Shown here piece after piece: positions 43,872-52,237 of a DNA stretch of 64,000 nucleotides. Position numbers and translations under genes: made by a program. The notes beneath the pieces are model-generated. The model was not told the DNA's origin and did no database searches. It saw only the letters and a list, made by a program, of their open reading frames with translations. Source of the stretch: G963667975 sp963677395. Its GTDB lineage: Bacteria > Bacteroidota > Bacteroidia > Bacteroidales > G963667975. Position 1 is the first letter of the stretch. Every line of letters begins with the position of its first letter. The stretch lies in NCBI GenBank assembly GCA_963677395.2, contig OY781965.2, positions 1,798,001 to 1,862,000 on the forward strand. Direction: 5' to 3'.

Positions 43872-45044
43872 ATGAGCTGGAAAAGAAGTTCTAGAAGAGT
43901 ATTGTATCTTATAGCCGCAGTAGCCGCAGGTTCTGGTTTGGTCTATGTTTTATCTATTGCAGGCAATGGGATGAAGGGTCCTTTGGAAAATTTAATGGTT
44001 CAAACCACTGAGGCAGTTCATGATGTTGAACAACATGCTATTCTGGAACAGCGTGAAGATAAGCGTTCCGATAAACTGGAATGGTTTAAGCCAATGATTG
44101 AAAGTGTTGAAAAATTAAAACATCCAACCACGATGCTTTTAGGTGCATCTGATAGTTACTCGAAAGAATCTTTTGAATCAATTATTAACCTGGAAGACTC
44201 GTTGAAAACAACGTTTCCATTGATTCATATCTATGCAGCCTGGGGGAGTAAAGAGGACGAAAAGTTTCCAAAACTTGAAGTAAAAACAATATTAGAACTG
44301 GGTTCCATTCCTGTAATTACGTGGGAACCATGGTTGAGTGATTTTGAGGAAACAGAATACCCAGGAATTCTAAAACCCGATAAACGTGAAAAAGGATGTT
44401 TAGGCGAGATAGCCAAAGGTATCTATGATAAATATATCAAAGAATGGGCTTTAGAAGCAAAAGCAATTGGAAAACCTGTTATGTTGCGCGTAGGTCATGA
44501 AATGAACGATCCTTACCGATATCCATGGGGACCTCAAAATAACAAACCTGAAGAGTTTGTTGCTGCCTGGAAGCATATTCATTCGGTTTTTGATAAAGTT
44601 GGTGCTAATAATATACTCTGGATCTGGAGTCCGCACTTATCATATGGCTATTTTGATGCATTTTATCCTGGTGATAAATATGTTGACTATGTAGGCGTTG
44701 GCGTGCTTAATTATGGCACATCTGTAAATTGGAGTAAGTGGTGGACATTTCAGGAAATATTTGGAAATTATTATGCGGAGATTTCAAAATATAAAAAGCC
44801 AATAATGATTACCGAATTTGGATCATTATCCATTGGGGGGAATAGGGCTAAATGGTTTGATAACGCGTTTTTATTACTTCAAACAAAATTTAAAGCCGTT
44901 AAATCGATATTGTTTTTTCATTATTCATCAGACAATACAATTACCGATAAAGCCTTAGACTGGCAATTTAAGGATGATGCCGGCAGCTTGAAAATAATCA
45001 GGAAGAACATAAAACAATTTAATCATGCAGCATCTCAAAAGTAA
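43872..45044 (+). CDS. Membrane-anchored GH26-like glycoside hydrolase
   Basis: A 390-aa protein with an N-terminal uncleaved-type anchor (VLYLIAAVAAGSGLVYVLSIAG, residues 10-31), so it should face the periplasm. The catalytic domain has the GH26-like acid/base Glu210 in RVGHEMNDPYRYPWG and a nucleophile Glu315 in IMITEFGS, with LWIWSPH between. GH26 enzymes mostly cut beta-mannans. Next to a polysaccharide synthase it probably trims or edits the nascent polymer, as BcsZ or AlgL do. It starts 12 bp after the SDR gene. Its last seven codons (NHAASQK, stop) lie in a 27-bp sequence repeated at 53650, the border of the inserted-looking segment. Confidence 0.85.
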   Translation: MSWKRSSRRVLYLIAAVAAGSGLVYVLSIAGNGMKGPLENLMVQTTEAVHDVEQHAILEQREDKRSDKLEWFKPMIESVEKLKHPTTMLLGASDSYSKESFESIINLEDSLKTTFPLIHIYAAWGSKEDEKFPKLEVKTILELGSIPVITWEPWLSDFEETEYPGILKPDKREKGCLGEIAKGIYDKYIKEWALEAKAIGKPVMLRVGHEMNDPYRYPWGPQNNKPEEFVAAWKHIHSVFDKVGANNILWIWSPHLSYGYFDAFYPGDKYVDYVGVGVLNYGTSVNWSKWWTFQEIFGNYYAEISKYKKPIMITEFGSLSIGGNRAKWFDNAFLLLQTKFKAVKSILFFHYSSDNTITDKALDWQFKDDAGSLKIIRKNIKQFNHAASQK

Positions 45045-45047
45045 ATA
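45021..45047 (+). repeat. Left copy of the 27-bp direct repeat (attL-like)
   Basis: Begins AATCATGCAGCATCTCAAAA and runs through the stop codon of the GH26 gene. It is identical base for base to 53650-53676, 8.6 kb away, and the flanking bases differ on both sides. A repeat that overlaps the last codons and stop of a gene is what site-specific integration leaves behind. Confidence 0.8.
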
Positions 45048-45155
45048 AATTGAGTTTGATTCTGGCTGTTAAAACTGGTGGTTTTTAAGTAATTAGAATT
45101 TTTGAAATAAAATAAGGTTTACACAGTTTTTTGGATAGTACCAATGTTTATTTTT

Positions 45156-45771
45156 CACATAGGGGAAAATAAAGTTTTCCTTCAATGATTATTTTTGACA
45201 TAAGAGAAAATAAAGTTTTCCTTCAATGATTTTTTTTGACATAAGAGAAAATAAAGTTTTCCTTCAATGATTTTTTTTGACATAAGGGAAAATAAAGTTT
45301 TTCCTCTATGATTATTCTTGACATAAGAGAAAATAAAGTTTTTCCTCAATGATTATTTTTGACATAAGGGAAAATAAAGTTTTCCTTCAATGTTTTTTTT
45401 TGACATAGAGGGAAAAAAAGTTTTCCTCGTATGTTTCGCAGTGGCATATACAGTAAAAAAAGTTTTTCCTCAATATTTTTTTTTGACATAAGGGAAAATA
45501 AAGTTTTCCTTCAATGATTTTTTTTGACATAAGGGAAAATAAAGTTTTTCCTCAATGATTATTTTTGACATAAGGGAAAATAAAGTTTTTCCTCAATGAT
45601 TATTTTTGACATAAGGGAAAATAAAGTTTTTCCTCAATGATTATTTTTGACATAAGAGAAAATAAAGTTTTCCTTCAATGTTTTTTTTTGACATAGTGGT
45701 AAAAAAGGTTTTCTTGTATGTTTCACAGAAACATATACAGTAAAAAAAGTTTTCTATCAATGATTTATATG
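45156..45771. repeat. Tandem array of about 15 units of 41 bp
   Basis: The unit begins GACATAAGGGAAAATAAAG and continues with a TTTTTCCTCAATGATT-type half. Unit starts occur at about 45156, 45197, 45238, 45279, 45320, 45361, 45402, 45443, 45485, 45526, 45567, 45608, 45649, 45690 and 45731, a strict 41-bp step with one extra base. Units 7-8 and 14-15 share special variants (GGCATATACAG / ACATATACAG), showing a higher-order period of seven units (288 bp). Each unit can pair GGAAAA with TTTTCC around TAAAG. Neighbouring units are nearly identical, with no unique spacers. Confidence 0.9.
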
Positions 45772-45868
45772 TATAGGGTAATAAAAGATAATTACTTAAT
45801 TGTGATATAAAAATAGTGCTACTGCGAAATAATAATATAGTATATGCGTTTTTTGCATTATAATATTC

Positions 45869-45876
45869 TATATTTG
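45869..45876 (+). promoter_or_regulatory. -7 box for the 324-aa gene
   Basis: TATATTTG, a perfect TAnnTTTG match, 42 bp before the ATG at 45918. It shows that the gene has its own promoter just after the tandem array. Confidence 0.55.
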
Positions 45877-45917
45877 CATTAATCAATCTGAGTTGTAGAA
45901 TTTTAAAATTTCCATTT

Positions 45918-46892
45918 ATGAGAAGCGAAAACAGTTATTTCGAAAACCCTTATGAAAAAGGACATTTCAGTAGGGAAAGTTTTAGAAAGTATGTTGATAA
46001 TCATCTTTACATACTTCAGCAGGCAAAAGCTAAAGGAGAACCTGTTGGCGATATTATTGATGACACCAAACCCCTGCTGGAGGAATATACTCTTGCAGTA
46101 AAGCAGATTCATTCGGGGAAAGCTACGCGCACCGCCCGTACTTTTACCGTAGATCAATGCATAGAAAAGTTTAAAAAACTTGTAGCCCAGCGTGAAGGAT
46201 TAATTCGTAGTAAATTCGGGAAAAGCTCGGAGGCTTATCTGGAGTTTTTTCCAAAAGGACTCAAACAATTCTCGTCAGTTACCAAGAAAAACATTGATGA
46301 CCTTTTTGATCAGGTAATTAAAGGAAGTAATACCTATAAGCCAGAGCTTGGTCCGGAACTGGAACAAGAATTTACCGATTGTTACCATACATATAAAGTA
46401 GCCCTTGATAGTCAGGAAGGTAAAAAAGGAGATGTTAATATTTCGGTAAAAGATATTGAAATTATTTCTTCCAGGCTAAAACGTCAGCTTGCATTAAATA
46501 TTCACAAGCTTGCAATCCTTTATATTGACAATCCTGGCTATGCAAAAACATTCTTTATCAATAGTTTGCTGGGTGCTAAATCGAAATCAAAGCAAACTGG
46601 CGTTACATCCAACACCTACACCGTAACAATCCCGGCAAATGCTACCAAAGAAGCCGGATTTGCCTTTTCGGTTGACAAAACCATGCTTTTTAGCAATGTA
46701 GGTTCCGAGGCAGTTTTGGTATATGGCGCTGCAACTGTTGACGCTCCGCTAAGTCCAACAGCCATTGAAATACTATCGGGCGAAGAAAAAGAAATTACCG
46801 CTACCCAACTGGGAGCTCCGGCAAACCGCTTTATCCTGATGATGAATAAGAGCGTGGCAGCCGAAGCCGAAGTAGAAATTTTGTTCGTGTAG
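45918..46892 (+). CDS. Protein of unknown function (324 aa) in the island
   Basis: No signal peptide or membrane segment, so cytosolic by sequence. The N-terminal two thirds (residues 1-215) are helical and charged (FSRESFRKYVDNHLYILQQ, KKLVAQREGLIRSKFGKSSEA, SRLKRQLALNIHKLAILY). After a Lys/Ser-rich hinge (GAKSKSKQTG) the last 90 residues are beta-rich and Ala-rich (TYTVTIPANATKEAGFAF, IEILSGEEKEI). The layout, helical domain plus beta-sandwich, is unlike the secreted proteins around it. I do not recognise a family. It is the only gene between the tandem array and the hairpin-rich tract. Confidence 0.75.
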   Translation: MRSENSYFENPYEKGHFSRESFRKYVDNHLYILQQAKAKGEPVGDIIDDTKPLLEEYTLAVKQIHSGKATRTARTFTVDQCIEKFKKLVAQREGLIRSKFGKSSEAYLEFFPKGLKQFSSVTKKNIDDLFDQVIKGSNTYKPELGPELEQEFTDCYHTYKVALDSQEGKKGDVNISVKDIEIISSRLKRQLALNIHKLAILYIDNPGYAKTFFINSLLGAKSKSKQTGVTSNTYTVTIPANATKEAGFAFSVDKTMLFSNVGSEAVLVYGAATVDAPLSPTAIEILSGEEKEITATQLGAPANRFILMMNKSVAAEAEVEILFV

Positions 46893-46940
46893 CCGGCAAA
46901 AGAACCCTTATAAACACCTAAGTATAATTCCAAGGGAATA

Positions 46941-47151
46941 GAAACCGTCCAGTCTTTTTATGTTGAAATTCTATCACTCGAATAAAAATCAAAAGGGCTG
47001 GCGGTTTTCTACCAATTCGCAAACAAATTATTAAACCTATCCCAAGCACTTTTTTACACAATACAAAATACTTTAGAGAAGAGAAACCGACCAGCCTTAT
47101 TGTTATTTATAACTTAACAAATTAGTACACTGAAAAGGGCTGGCGGTTTTC
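46941..47151 (+). repeat. Two tandem hairpin units with identical right arms
   Basis: Unit 1 has left arm 46941-46958 (GAAACCGTCCAGTCTTTT) and right arm 46991-47009; unit 2 has left arm 47083-47098 (GAAACCGACCAGCCTT) and right arm 47133-47151. Both right arms read AAAAGGGCTGGCGGTTTTC. The units are exactly 142 bp apart and their loops (about 32 nt) are unrelated, so the paired arms, not the loops, are conserved. The T-rich end suggests terminators, and the duplication suggests a repeated RNA element. Confidence 0.6.
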
Positions 47152-47283
47152 TTTTACAAACAAAATTCTGCTTGTACCAATCTTTAAAAACCACTACATT
47201 TACACCCATAATCACCAAAACACATTCATGAAACAATAAACAACACAATTATACATATTTAAGATAGCGTTTGCTATTATTCG

Positions 47284-47395
47284 TGATCCTAAAAACTGGC
47301 ACTTTTTAACACAACAAGAATAATAAGTAAAAACGCACACGTCATGGCGTGTGCTTTACTTATTTGTTGTGTGGGTATGCCAGTACCTAGGATCA
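47284..47395. ncRNA. Long multi-helix hairpin element of about 112 nt
   Basis: Five nested perfect helices: TGATCCTA 47284-47291 with TAGGATCA 47388-47395; ACTGGCA 47295-47301 with TGCCAGT 47378-47384; ACACAACAA 47309-47317 with TTGTTGTGT 47364-47372; ATAAGTAAA 47323-47331 with TTTACTTAT 47355-47363; GCACACG 47335-47341 with CGTGTGC 47348-47354; loop TCATGG. Bulges of 5 and 3 nt lie only on the left side of the inner part. Forty base pairs in 112 nt is far beyond chance. It may be a structured RNA or a folded single-stranded DNA site. Confidence 0.6.
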
Positions 47396-47570
47396 GATAC
47401 AGTAAAAGTCACACGCCTTTTTTATTTTAAGCGGGTGGCAGGCTGAATCGAAAATTAAAAATTGAGAAGTAGAAAAAAAGAATATCTTCTTCATTTTTCG
47501 CCCCTTATACACCCCCCCTTTTTTATAATGGAACAGATATTTGTAAAAATAAATAGTTTTCAAAAAAGAT

Positions 47571-47620
47571 AAAATACAACTTACAGTTGTAAAATACATC
47601 TATAAGTTGTATTTTACAAC
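47571..47620. promoter_or_regulatory. Overlapping, mutually exclusive hairpins
   Basis: AAAATACAACTTA (47571-47583) pairs with TAAGTTGTATTTT (47603-47615), 13 bp; GTTGTAAAATAC (47586-47597) pairs with GTATTTTACAAC (47609-47620), 12 bp. The right arms share bases 47609-47615, so only one can form at a time, as in an attenuator-type switch. No effector is known. Confidence 0.45.
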
Positions 47621-47759
47621 CAATAATTTTCGTATTTTATTTATCACGAACTTTGGAGATACGTTTTTGATAATATTGATAAAACAAGAATATTAACCTA
47701 AATCCGGAACCCTTAAACCCCCAGTTCAAAATGAGATTCTGCCTATATAAAAAAGTAAA

Positions 47760-47983
47760 CCCTGCAAAATGTGGGTACATCTTACAGGGCTACTCCCCTA
47801 AATTTAATAACTAAAATAAACCTTGTCCCCATTTTCCCCGGAAATCACCCCCATGACACCGGGCAAGCAAGGAACTTATGAAACAAGATTTTTACAAATA
47901 TACACAATAATTAACCTTAAAACCAAATGAAACCTTTCACGTAAAGAAAAAACAAGCCCCGCAATACGCAATATTGCAGGGCT
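47760..47983. repeat. Two related hairpins upstream of the 1374-aa gene
   Basis: The first, 47760-47789, pairs CCCTG with CAGGG around ATGT-GGGT-ACAT. The second, 47955-47983, pairs AGCCCCGCAATA with TATTGCAGGGCT (one mismatch). Both end in CAGGGCT. A smaller stem, CCTCC 48000-48004 with GGAGG 48020-48024, follows. They lie in the 5' region of the T9SS gene. Confidence 0.45.
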
Positions 47984-48061
47984 AAACTGCGAAATAGTTC
48001 CTCCGGCTATTAAAAATCAGGAGGTTAATTCAATAAGTTTAATCTAAAAACTTACGAATTT

Positions 48062-51000
48062 ATGAATTGTATAAATATAAACAACAGAAAAAAAGAAGTG
48101 TTTAAAAATTATGCTCTTCTTTTGCTTGCCAAAATAATAATTGGCTTCGCTTTTTTAGTAAACACCAGTAATGGGTACGGGCAGGGATTACTCCCTAACA
48201 TCACATGGCTGTATCCAAACACAACCTCCCAAAACGTCCCGCTAAACAGCCCAGGCGGAACTTTAAAGTTTTGCTACGTTGCAAGCGACACCACTACATT
48301 TTTCCAGATAGTGGATACATTGGGTTTTCCCGATAGTGCTGATTTTATGATTCAAAAATTCAGCAATAATTCGTTTATCAATCTCCACTCAAACCCCAAT
48401 GTCTCTTATGTAGAGGCAAAATCTGCCATAGGAGATACCATTGTACTAACTATTACAGATACACTGGTATTAAATCACTTAAAACTGGTATATAGAAACG
48501 GGGCTAAAGCATTTCCTTTAGGACTGCATAATATTTACATGAAGTCGTGCCTGACAGATATTAGCAGTTCGTGGTGCTGGGATCCTTCCGAATGCGGTGC
48601 AACAACACTTAAAACAATAATGGAATCTTATGAAGGAGAAAGTTTTAATTACAGGTTTACTGCACCTTTTGATACTGTTGAAGGTTTGTATGCAAATCCG
48701 GCAAGTTATCCCATGACGGCAAGGCTTATATTTTACGTGCCTAATTCTAATCCCATAATACAATATCTGGGACCTGTGATGGATATTCACCAGATAGCAG
48801 ATATAAACGGTCAGGTATGGCAATATGCACCACCTGCCGGAACTTATAAAGTTATTGTAGAAATTAACCCGAGCAACGATACCTCTTTTTTTGCAGGTAT
48901 GGTCAATGGAGCAAGTGTTTGGCGTGCAATAATTCACCCAAAACCAACAACATCATTTCCAAGCTCAATTTGTTTAGATGTTTTGCTGTATAAATCGTGG
49001 TTTAAAGCTCCCGGCAGTAACGAAAGTATCAGTGTAACCTCTATTTCACCTAATACAAATGTTTCGTATATCCCGCTTGGTATTGGTGCATATAAATTTT
49101 CTGCCCCGGGTACTTATACGTTTACCGTTGTTCGAGGTAATTCTTATTGTGCAGATGTAACGGAAATTTATAATGTGAAAGTAACCATGAATCCTTCGTT
49201 TCAGGATCCAGTCCCGGTTTGTCCTAATACCTATGTTGCATTAAACGGAACCACCTGTGTTACCGATCAGACAATATTTAGCGGTATGAGCTGGTTATGG
49301 GACTTTGGTGACGGAACCACGGAAGCGGGGCAATTTGTTCATCATAAATACACCGCCAGCGGAACCTATAATATTACACTGAAACTTACCTACAATGGCT
49401 ACACTGAAACAATAACAAAAACAATTACCATAAACCCCTTACCACAATTTACCATTGTAGGAAATAATAACGATTGCAGCCAGACTGCAACATATACGGT
49501 TGATAATCCCGATTTAAACAGCAGTTATGATTGGAGTACATTACACAGCGGAAATTATACCGGAACCTCGCCAAACATAACATGGCAATCGGGAACCGAC
49601 TGCCCGTTTGAGGTGCTTACATTAACTGTTACCGATAATACGACCTCGTGCAGTAATACAAAAGCAATGAACATATATTCATGTTGCACCATTAACGAAA
49701 CAAGTCCGCAAAATATACTGAATAATGCTACATTGAGTTCCAATGCCAATTACTCCGGATATGTTAATATTAACGGCAATCTGGTTATTGATGCAAATGT
49801 ATCATTTACGAAAGCCTATATTTATCTTAGCCCTGACAGTAAAATTACCGTGAATCCCGGTGCTACAATTACGATTGACAGTTCACTTGTTGGCGACCGC
49901 CGTAAATGTTGCCACTTTATGTGGGATGGTATTTATGCCGAAAACCCGATGGCAACCATTAACATCATAAATTCTACCGTTACCAATGCCAAAAGAGCCG
50001 TTGTTTCAAAAAACGGGGGAGTTTTCCATTTATCAAATACGAACTTCGAGAATAACAATACAGGCGTAGCGATATATGATTACTACGAAATTGAAACCTC
50101 GCCGGGCAGTGGTGCAAATATGCCCGATTTTCCGGGTACAATACTGGGCTGTAGCTTTTACAGGCTGGCAAACAGTATTTTTACTACTGCCGATAATACC
50201 GGAAGCCAGTACGGCATCTATGTAAACAAAGTACGTAATTTTACAATTGGCGATCCTCAACAGGCTAAAAACCAGTTCTACGATATAGGCTTCGGAATCT
50301 ATAACATTAACTCCGATATTAAGGTTTACAACAACGAGTTTAAAGTGGTTGACAATGTAAATTATGCCCAGACTTCAGGAATTTATTCTATCTATAAATA
50401 TACCGAAATGCCGACACAACCTACCAATATCAATCACGAGCTAATCGTGGGAGGTATTTCTACTTCACTAAAAAACACGTTTACAAATTTAATATCGGGC
50501 ATAACTTCGTTTGGGCAGTATGTAGATGTATGTAACAATGATTTATTGGATTGTTACAATGGTATCGAAATTACCAACCTGCGTAGTTATTCCAAGGTTA
50601 ACAGTAACACAGTTTCCAGAACAAACCTAACCACTGTTTCACCGGGTACTGCAATAAAAGTACAGCGTTCACATGTGGATGTTGCCGGGTTTACGGTTGT
50701 GGATGTTGCTAAAAACGTGATATCGAACTATCGCAATGGTATCTGGCTGATTAATATTCAGTCGGTGAAACCGATTAACAGGATTGCAAAGGTTGAAGAC
50801 AATACCATTAATTATTTTGTGGCAGGAATTCCGGGAGTCTCCGGTTATACTGTTACCACCGATTATCAAAACGGGATTATTGTTGACCATTGCAACAGTA
50901 TTTTTGTTTCCAACAACAAAATAGTACGTAACCGTTCCGTCCTTCCTTCGGTAGAAGCCGAACTAATCAAAGGCATCACGGTACGCAATACACAGGGGGC

Positions 51001-52186
51001 AAATATTCAGGAAAACTACATAAACAACATGGGTAGCGGTATTTTTACAGCCGGACCGCTAACCAAAACAATGTTTACCTGCAATAAATTTGATCATCCT
51101 TATTACGGGTTTAATTTTGGCATGGCTTCCGGTTTAACCGATCAGGGCTGGGTTAATGCCTCAACTGCTCCGCAAAACTTTAACGTGCATAATCGCTGGA
51201 TTGGCTTTTTTAATCCCGGTCAGGAGAAAATTAAAGCCTGCCCCGGATGTATCAATACTGGATTTACACCTAAATGGTATTATAATGATAATTTAGGAAT
51301 AGAATATGACGTGAACCCTGTAAATGTAAACTATCAAATTCTCTTTTATCCATCAAATAATGCCACAACGAATTGTGCCGTGAATAACCCGCCCTATGTT
51401 CCTTCAAACGAGCCTGTTTACTCACAGGATCCGCGTGAGGTGTTATACGGGCAAATTGTACGCGACCAGTTATTTTACAATTACCTGAACGACCTTTACA
51501 AAGAATACGACAGGGGCTATTTGTTTGATATACTCCGCAATGCACCCGATATTATGAACAAGGGCGATATAAACGACAATCTTTATCTCTCGTTCTATAA
51601 TTCAGTGTATAATTCCGAAATCCAAACCATACTTGCTGCCCGTGAACGGATGTTTAGCCATGACAATGAGCAGGCAAAAGCATTTTTAAATAATATTACT
51701 CCTGACGATAAATTGAAATGGATGCAACGGCAGGTTGACGAGGTTTATATGGATACGTGGAATAAAGACATTTACGAATTTACCCCGGCTCAGTATCAAA
51801 CCCTTTTCGGTATTGCAACCATCACTCCTTACGAGGGAGGCGAAGCGGTATATACCGCCCGTGTAATGCTGGGAATTGACCCCGATATGTACCATCTCTA
51901 TTACTCGCCAAACCCGATTCATAAAACGGAAAAAGAACTGGAAGCAACGGTATATCCTAATCCTGCTTCAAAGCAATTAACCGTTTCCTTTAGCGGGAAC
52001 TGCCCGGCAAACAGCAAACTCAAATTGTATAATATGCTGGGAATCGAGGTTGCAGAGTTTAACCTTACGCCCAACAGTACAAAAACCGAACTCAATACCG
52101 AGAGCCTGAAACCAGGCATGTATTATTATCATGTAGTCTCCAATGATAAAAATATCGACTCGGGTAAACTAATGATTATTAAATAG
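48062..52186 (+). CDS. Large T9SS type A protein with PKD and parallel beta-helix regions
   Basis: A 1374-aa exported protein. An extended signal peptide (residues 17-42, KNYALLLLAKIIIGFAFLV, ending NGYGQ) precedes Ig-like regions. A PKD domain lies near 395-465 (WLWDFGDGTTEAG). A right-handed beta-helix region covers about 560-1010, with repeating strands such as NTNFENNNTGVAIYDY, NEFKVVDNV and NSNTVSRTNL. The final ~80 residues are a type A sorting domain (TVYPNPASKQLTVSFSG, LKLYNMLGIEVAEF, KPGMYYYHVVSND). Beta-helix proteins often bind or cut polysaccharide, but no catalytic site is evident. It lies inside the island. Confidence 0.85.
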   Translation: MNCININNRKKEVFKNYALLLLAKIIIGFAFLVNTSNGYGQGLLPNITWLYPNTTSQNVPLNSPGGTLKFCYVASDTTTFFQIVDTLGFPDSADFMIQKFSNNSFINLHSNPNVSYVEAKSAIGDTIVLTITDTLVLNHLKLVYRNGAKAFPLGLHNIYMKSCLTDISSSWCWDPSECGATTLKTIMESYEGESFNYRFTAPFDTVEGLYANPASYPMTARLIFYVPNSNPIIQYLGPVMDIHQIADINGQVWQYAPPAGTYKVIVEINPSNDTSFFAGMVNGASVWRAIIHPKPTTSFPSSICLDVLLYKSWFKAPGSNESISVTSISPNTNVSYIPLGIGAYKFSAPGTYTFTVVRGNSYCADVTEIYNVKVTMNPSFQDPVPVCPNTYVALNGTTCVTDQTIFSGMSWLWDFGDGTTEAGQFVHHKYTASGTYNITLKLTYNGYTETITKTITINPLPQFTIVGNNNDCSQTATYTVDNPDLNSSYDWSTLHSGNYTGTSPNITWQSGTDCPFEVLTLTVTDNTTSCSNTKAMNIYSCCTINETSPQNILNNATLSSNANYSGYVNINGNLVIDANVSFTKAYIYLSPDSKITVNPGATITIDSSLVGDRRKCCHFMWDGIYAENPMATINIINSTVTNAKRAVVSKNGGVFHLSNTNFENNNTGVAIYDYYEIETSPGSGANMPDFPGTILGCSFYRLANSIFTTADNTGSQYGIYVNKVRNFTIGDPQQAKNQFYDIGFGIYNINSDIKVYNNEFKVVDNVNYAQTSGIYSIYKYTEMPTQPTNINHELIVGGISTSLKNTFTNLISGITSFGQYVDVCNNDLLDCYNGIEITNLRSYSKVNSNTVSRTNLTTVSPGTAIKVQRSHVDVAGFTVVDVAKNVISNYRNGIWLINIQSVKPINRIAKVEDNTINYFVAGIPGVSGYTVTTDYQNGIIVDHCNSIFVSNNKIVRNRSVLPSVEAELIKGITVRNTQGANIQENYINNMGSGIFTAGPLTKTMFTCNKFDHPYYGFNFGMASGLTDQGWVNASTAPQNFNVHNRWIGFFNPGQEKIKACPGCINTGFTPKWYYNDNLGIEYDVNPVNVNYQILFYPSNNATTNCAVNNPPYVPSNEPVYSQDPREVLYGQIVRDQLFYNYLNDLYKEYDRGYLFDILRNAPDIMNKGDINDNLYLSFYNSVYNSEIQTILAARERMFSHDNEQAKAFLNNITPDDKLKWMQRQVDEVYMDTWNKDIYEFTPAQYQTLFGIATITPYEGGEAVYTARVMLGIDPDMYHLYYSPNPIHKTEKELEATVYPNPASKQLTVSFSGNCPANSKLKLYNMLGIEVAEFNLTPNSTKTELNTESLKPGMYYYHVVSNDKNIDSGKLMIIK

Positions 52187-52195
52187 CTTAACTTT

Positions 52196-52220
52196 GGGGG
52201 TGCATTTGCACCCCCTTATT
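52196..52220 (+). terminator. Terminator after the 1374-aa T9SS gene
   Basis: GGGGGTGC at 52196-52203 pairs with GCACCCCC at 52208-52215, 4-nt loop, followed by a weak TTATT. It lies only 9 bp after the stop and a few bases before the next ATG, so readthrough into the next gene is possible. Confidence 0.55.
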
Positions 52221-52237
52221 ACCAAATGAAGTGGTTT
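52207..52237 (+). repeat. 31-bp sequence repeated at 53614
   Basis: The stretch TGCACCCCCTTA-x2-ACCAAATGAAGTGGTTT covers the start codon of the 382-aa T9SS gene. It recurs at 53614-53644 with two mismatches. The second copy carries the ATG and first codons but no gene behind them. Confidence 0.75.

Larger units (their letters stand above)
45045..45917. other. Gene-free region with the 41-bp tandem array
   Basis: 873 bp between the GH26 gene and the 324-aa gene. About 615 bp of it is the tandem array; the remainder is A/T-rich spacer and the promoter of the next gene. No credible open frame. Confidence 0.7.
46893..48061. other. 1.2-kb noncoding tract rich in hairpins
   Basis: Between the 324-aa gene and the 1374-aa T9SS gene there is no credible coding frame. 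At least six separate inverted-repeat structures are present (entered individually). This density is far above that of other spacers in the window. Confidence 0.7.

Noticed and set aside
45156..45771. CRISPR array
   Set aside because: The whole 41-bp unit repeats without unique spacers, the units vary slightly along their full length, and no cas gene is nearby.
47284..47395. Integron attC site or retron
   Set aside because: The folded shape is suggestive, but there is no GTTRRRY/RYYYAAC core, no integron integrase and no reverse transcriptase in the window.
48518..48937. Antisense open frame of 139 codons inside the 1374-aa T9SS gene
   Set aside because: It lies opposite a well-supported coding gene and its translation is rich in Arg, His, Cys and Tyr without any domain.
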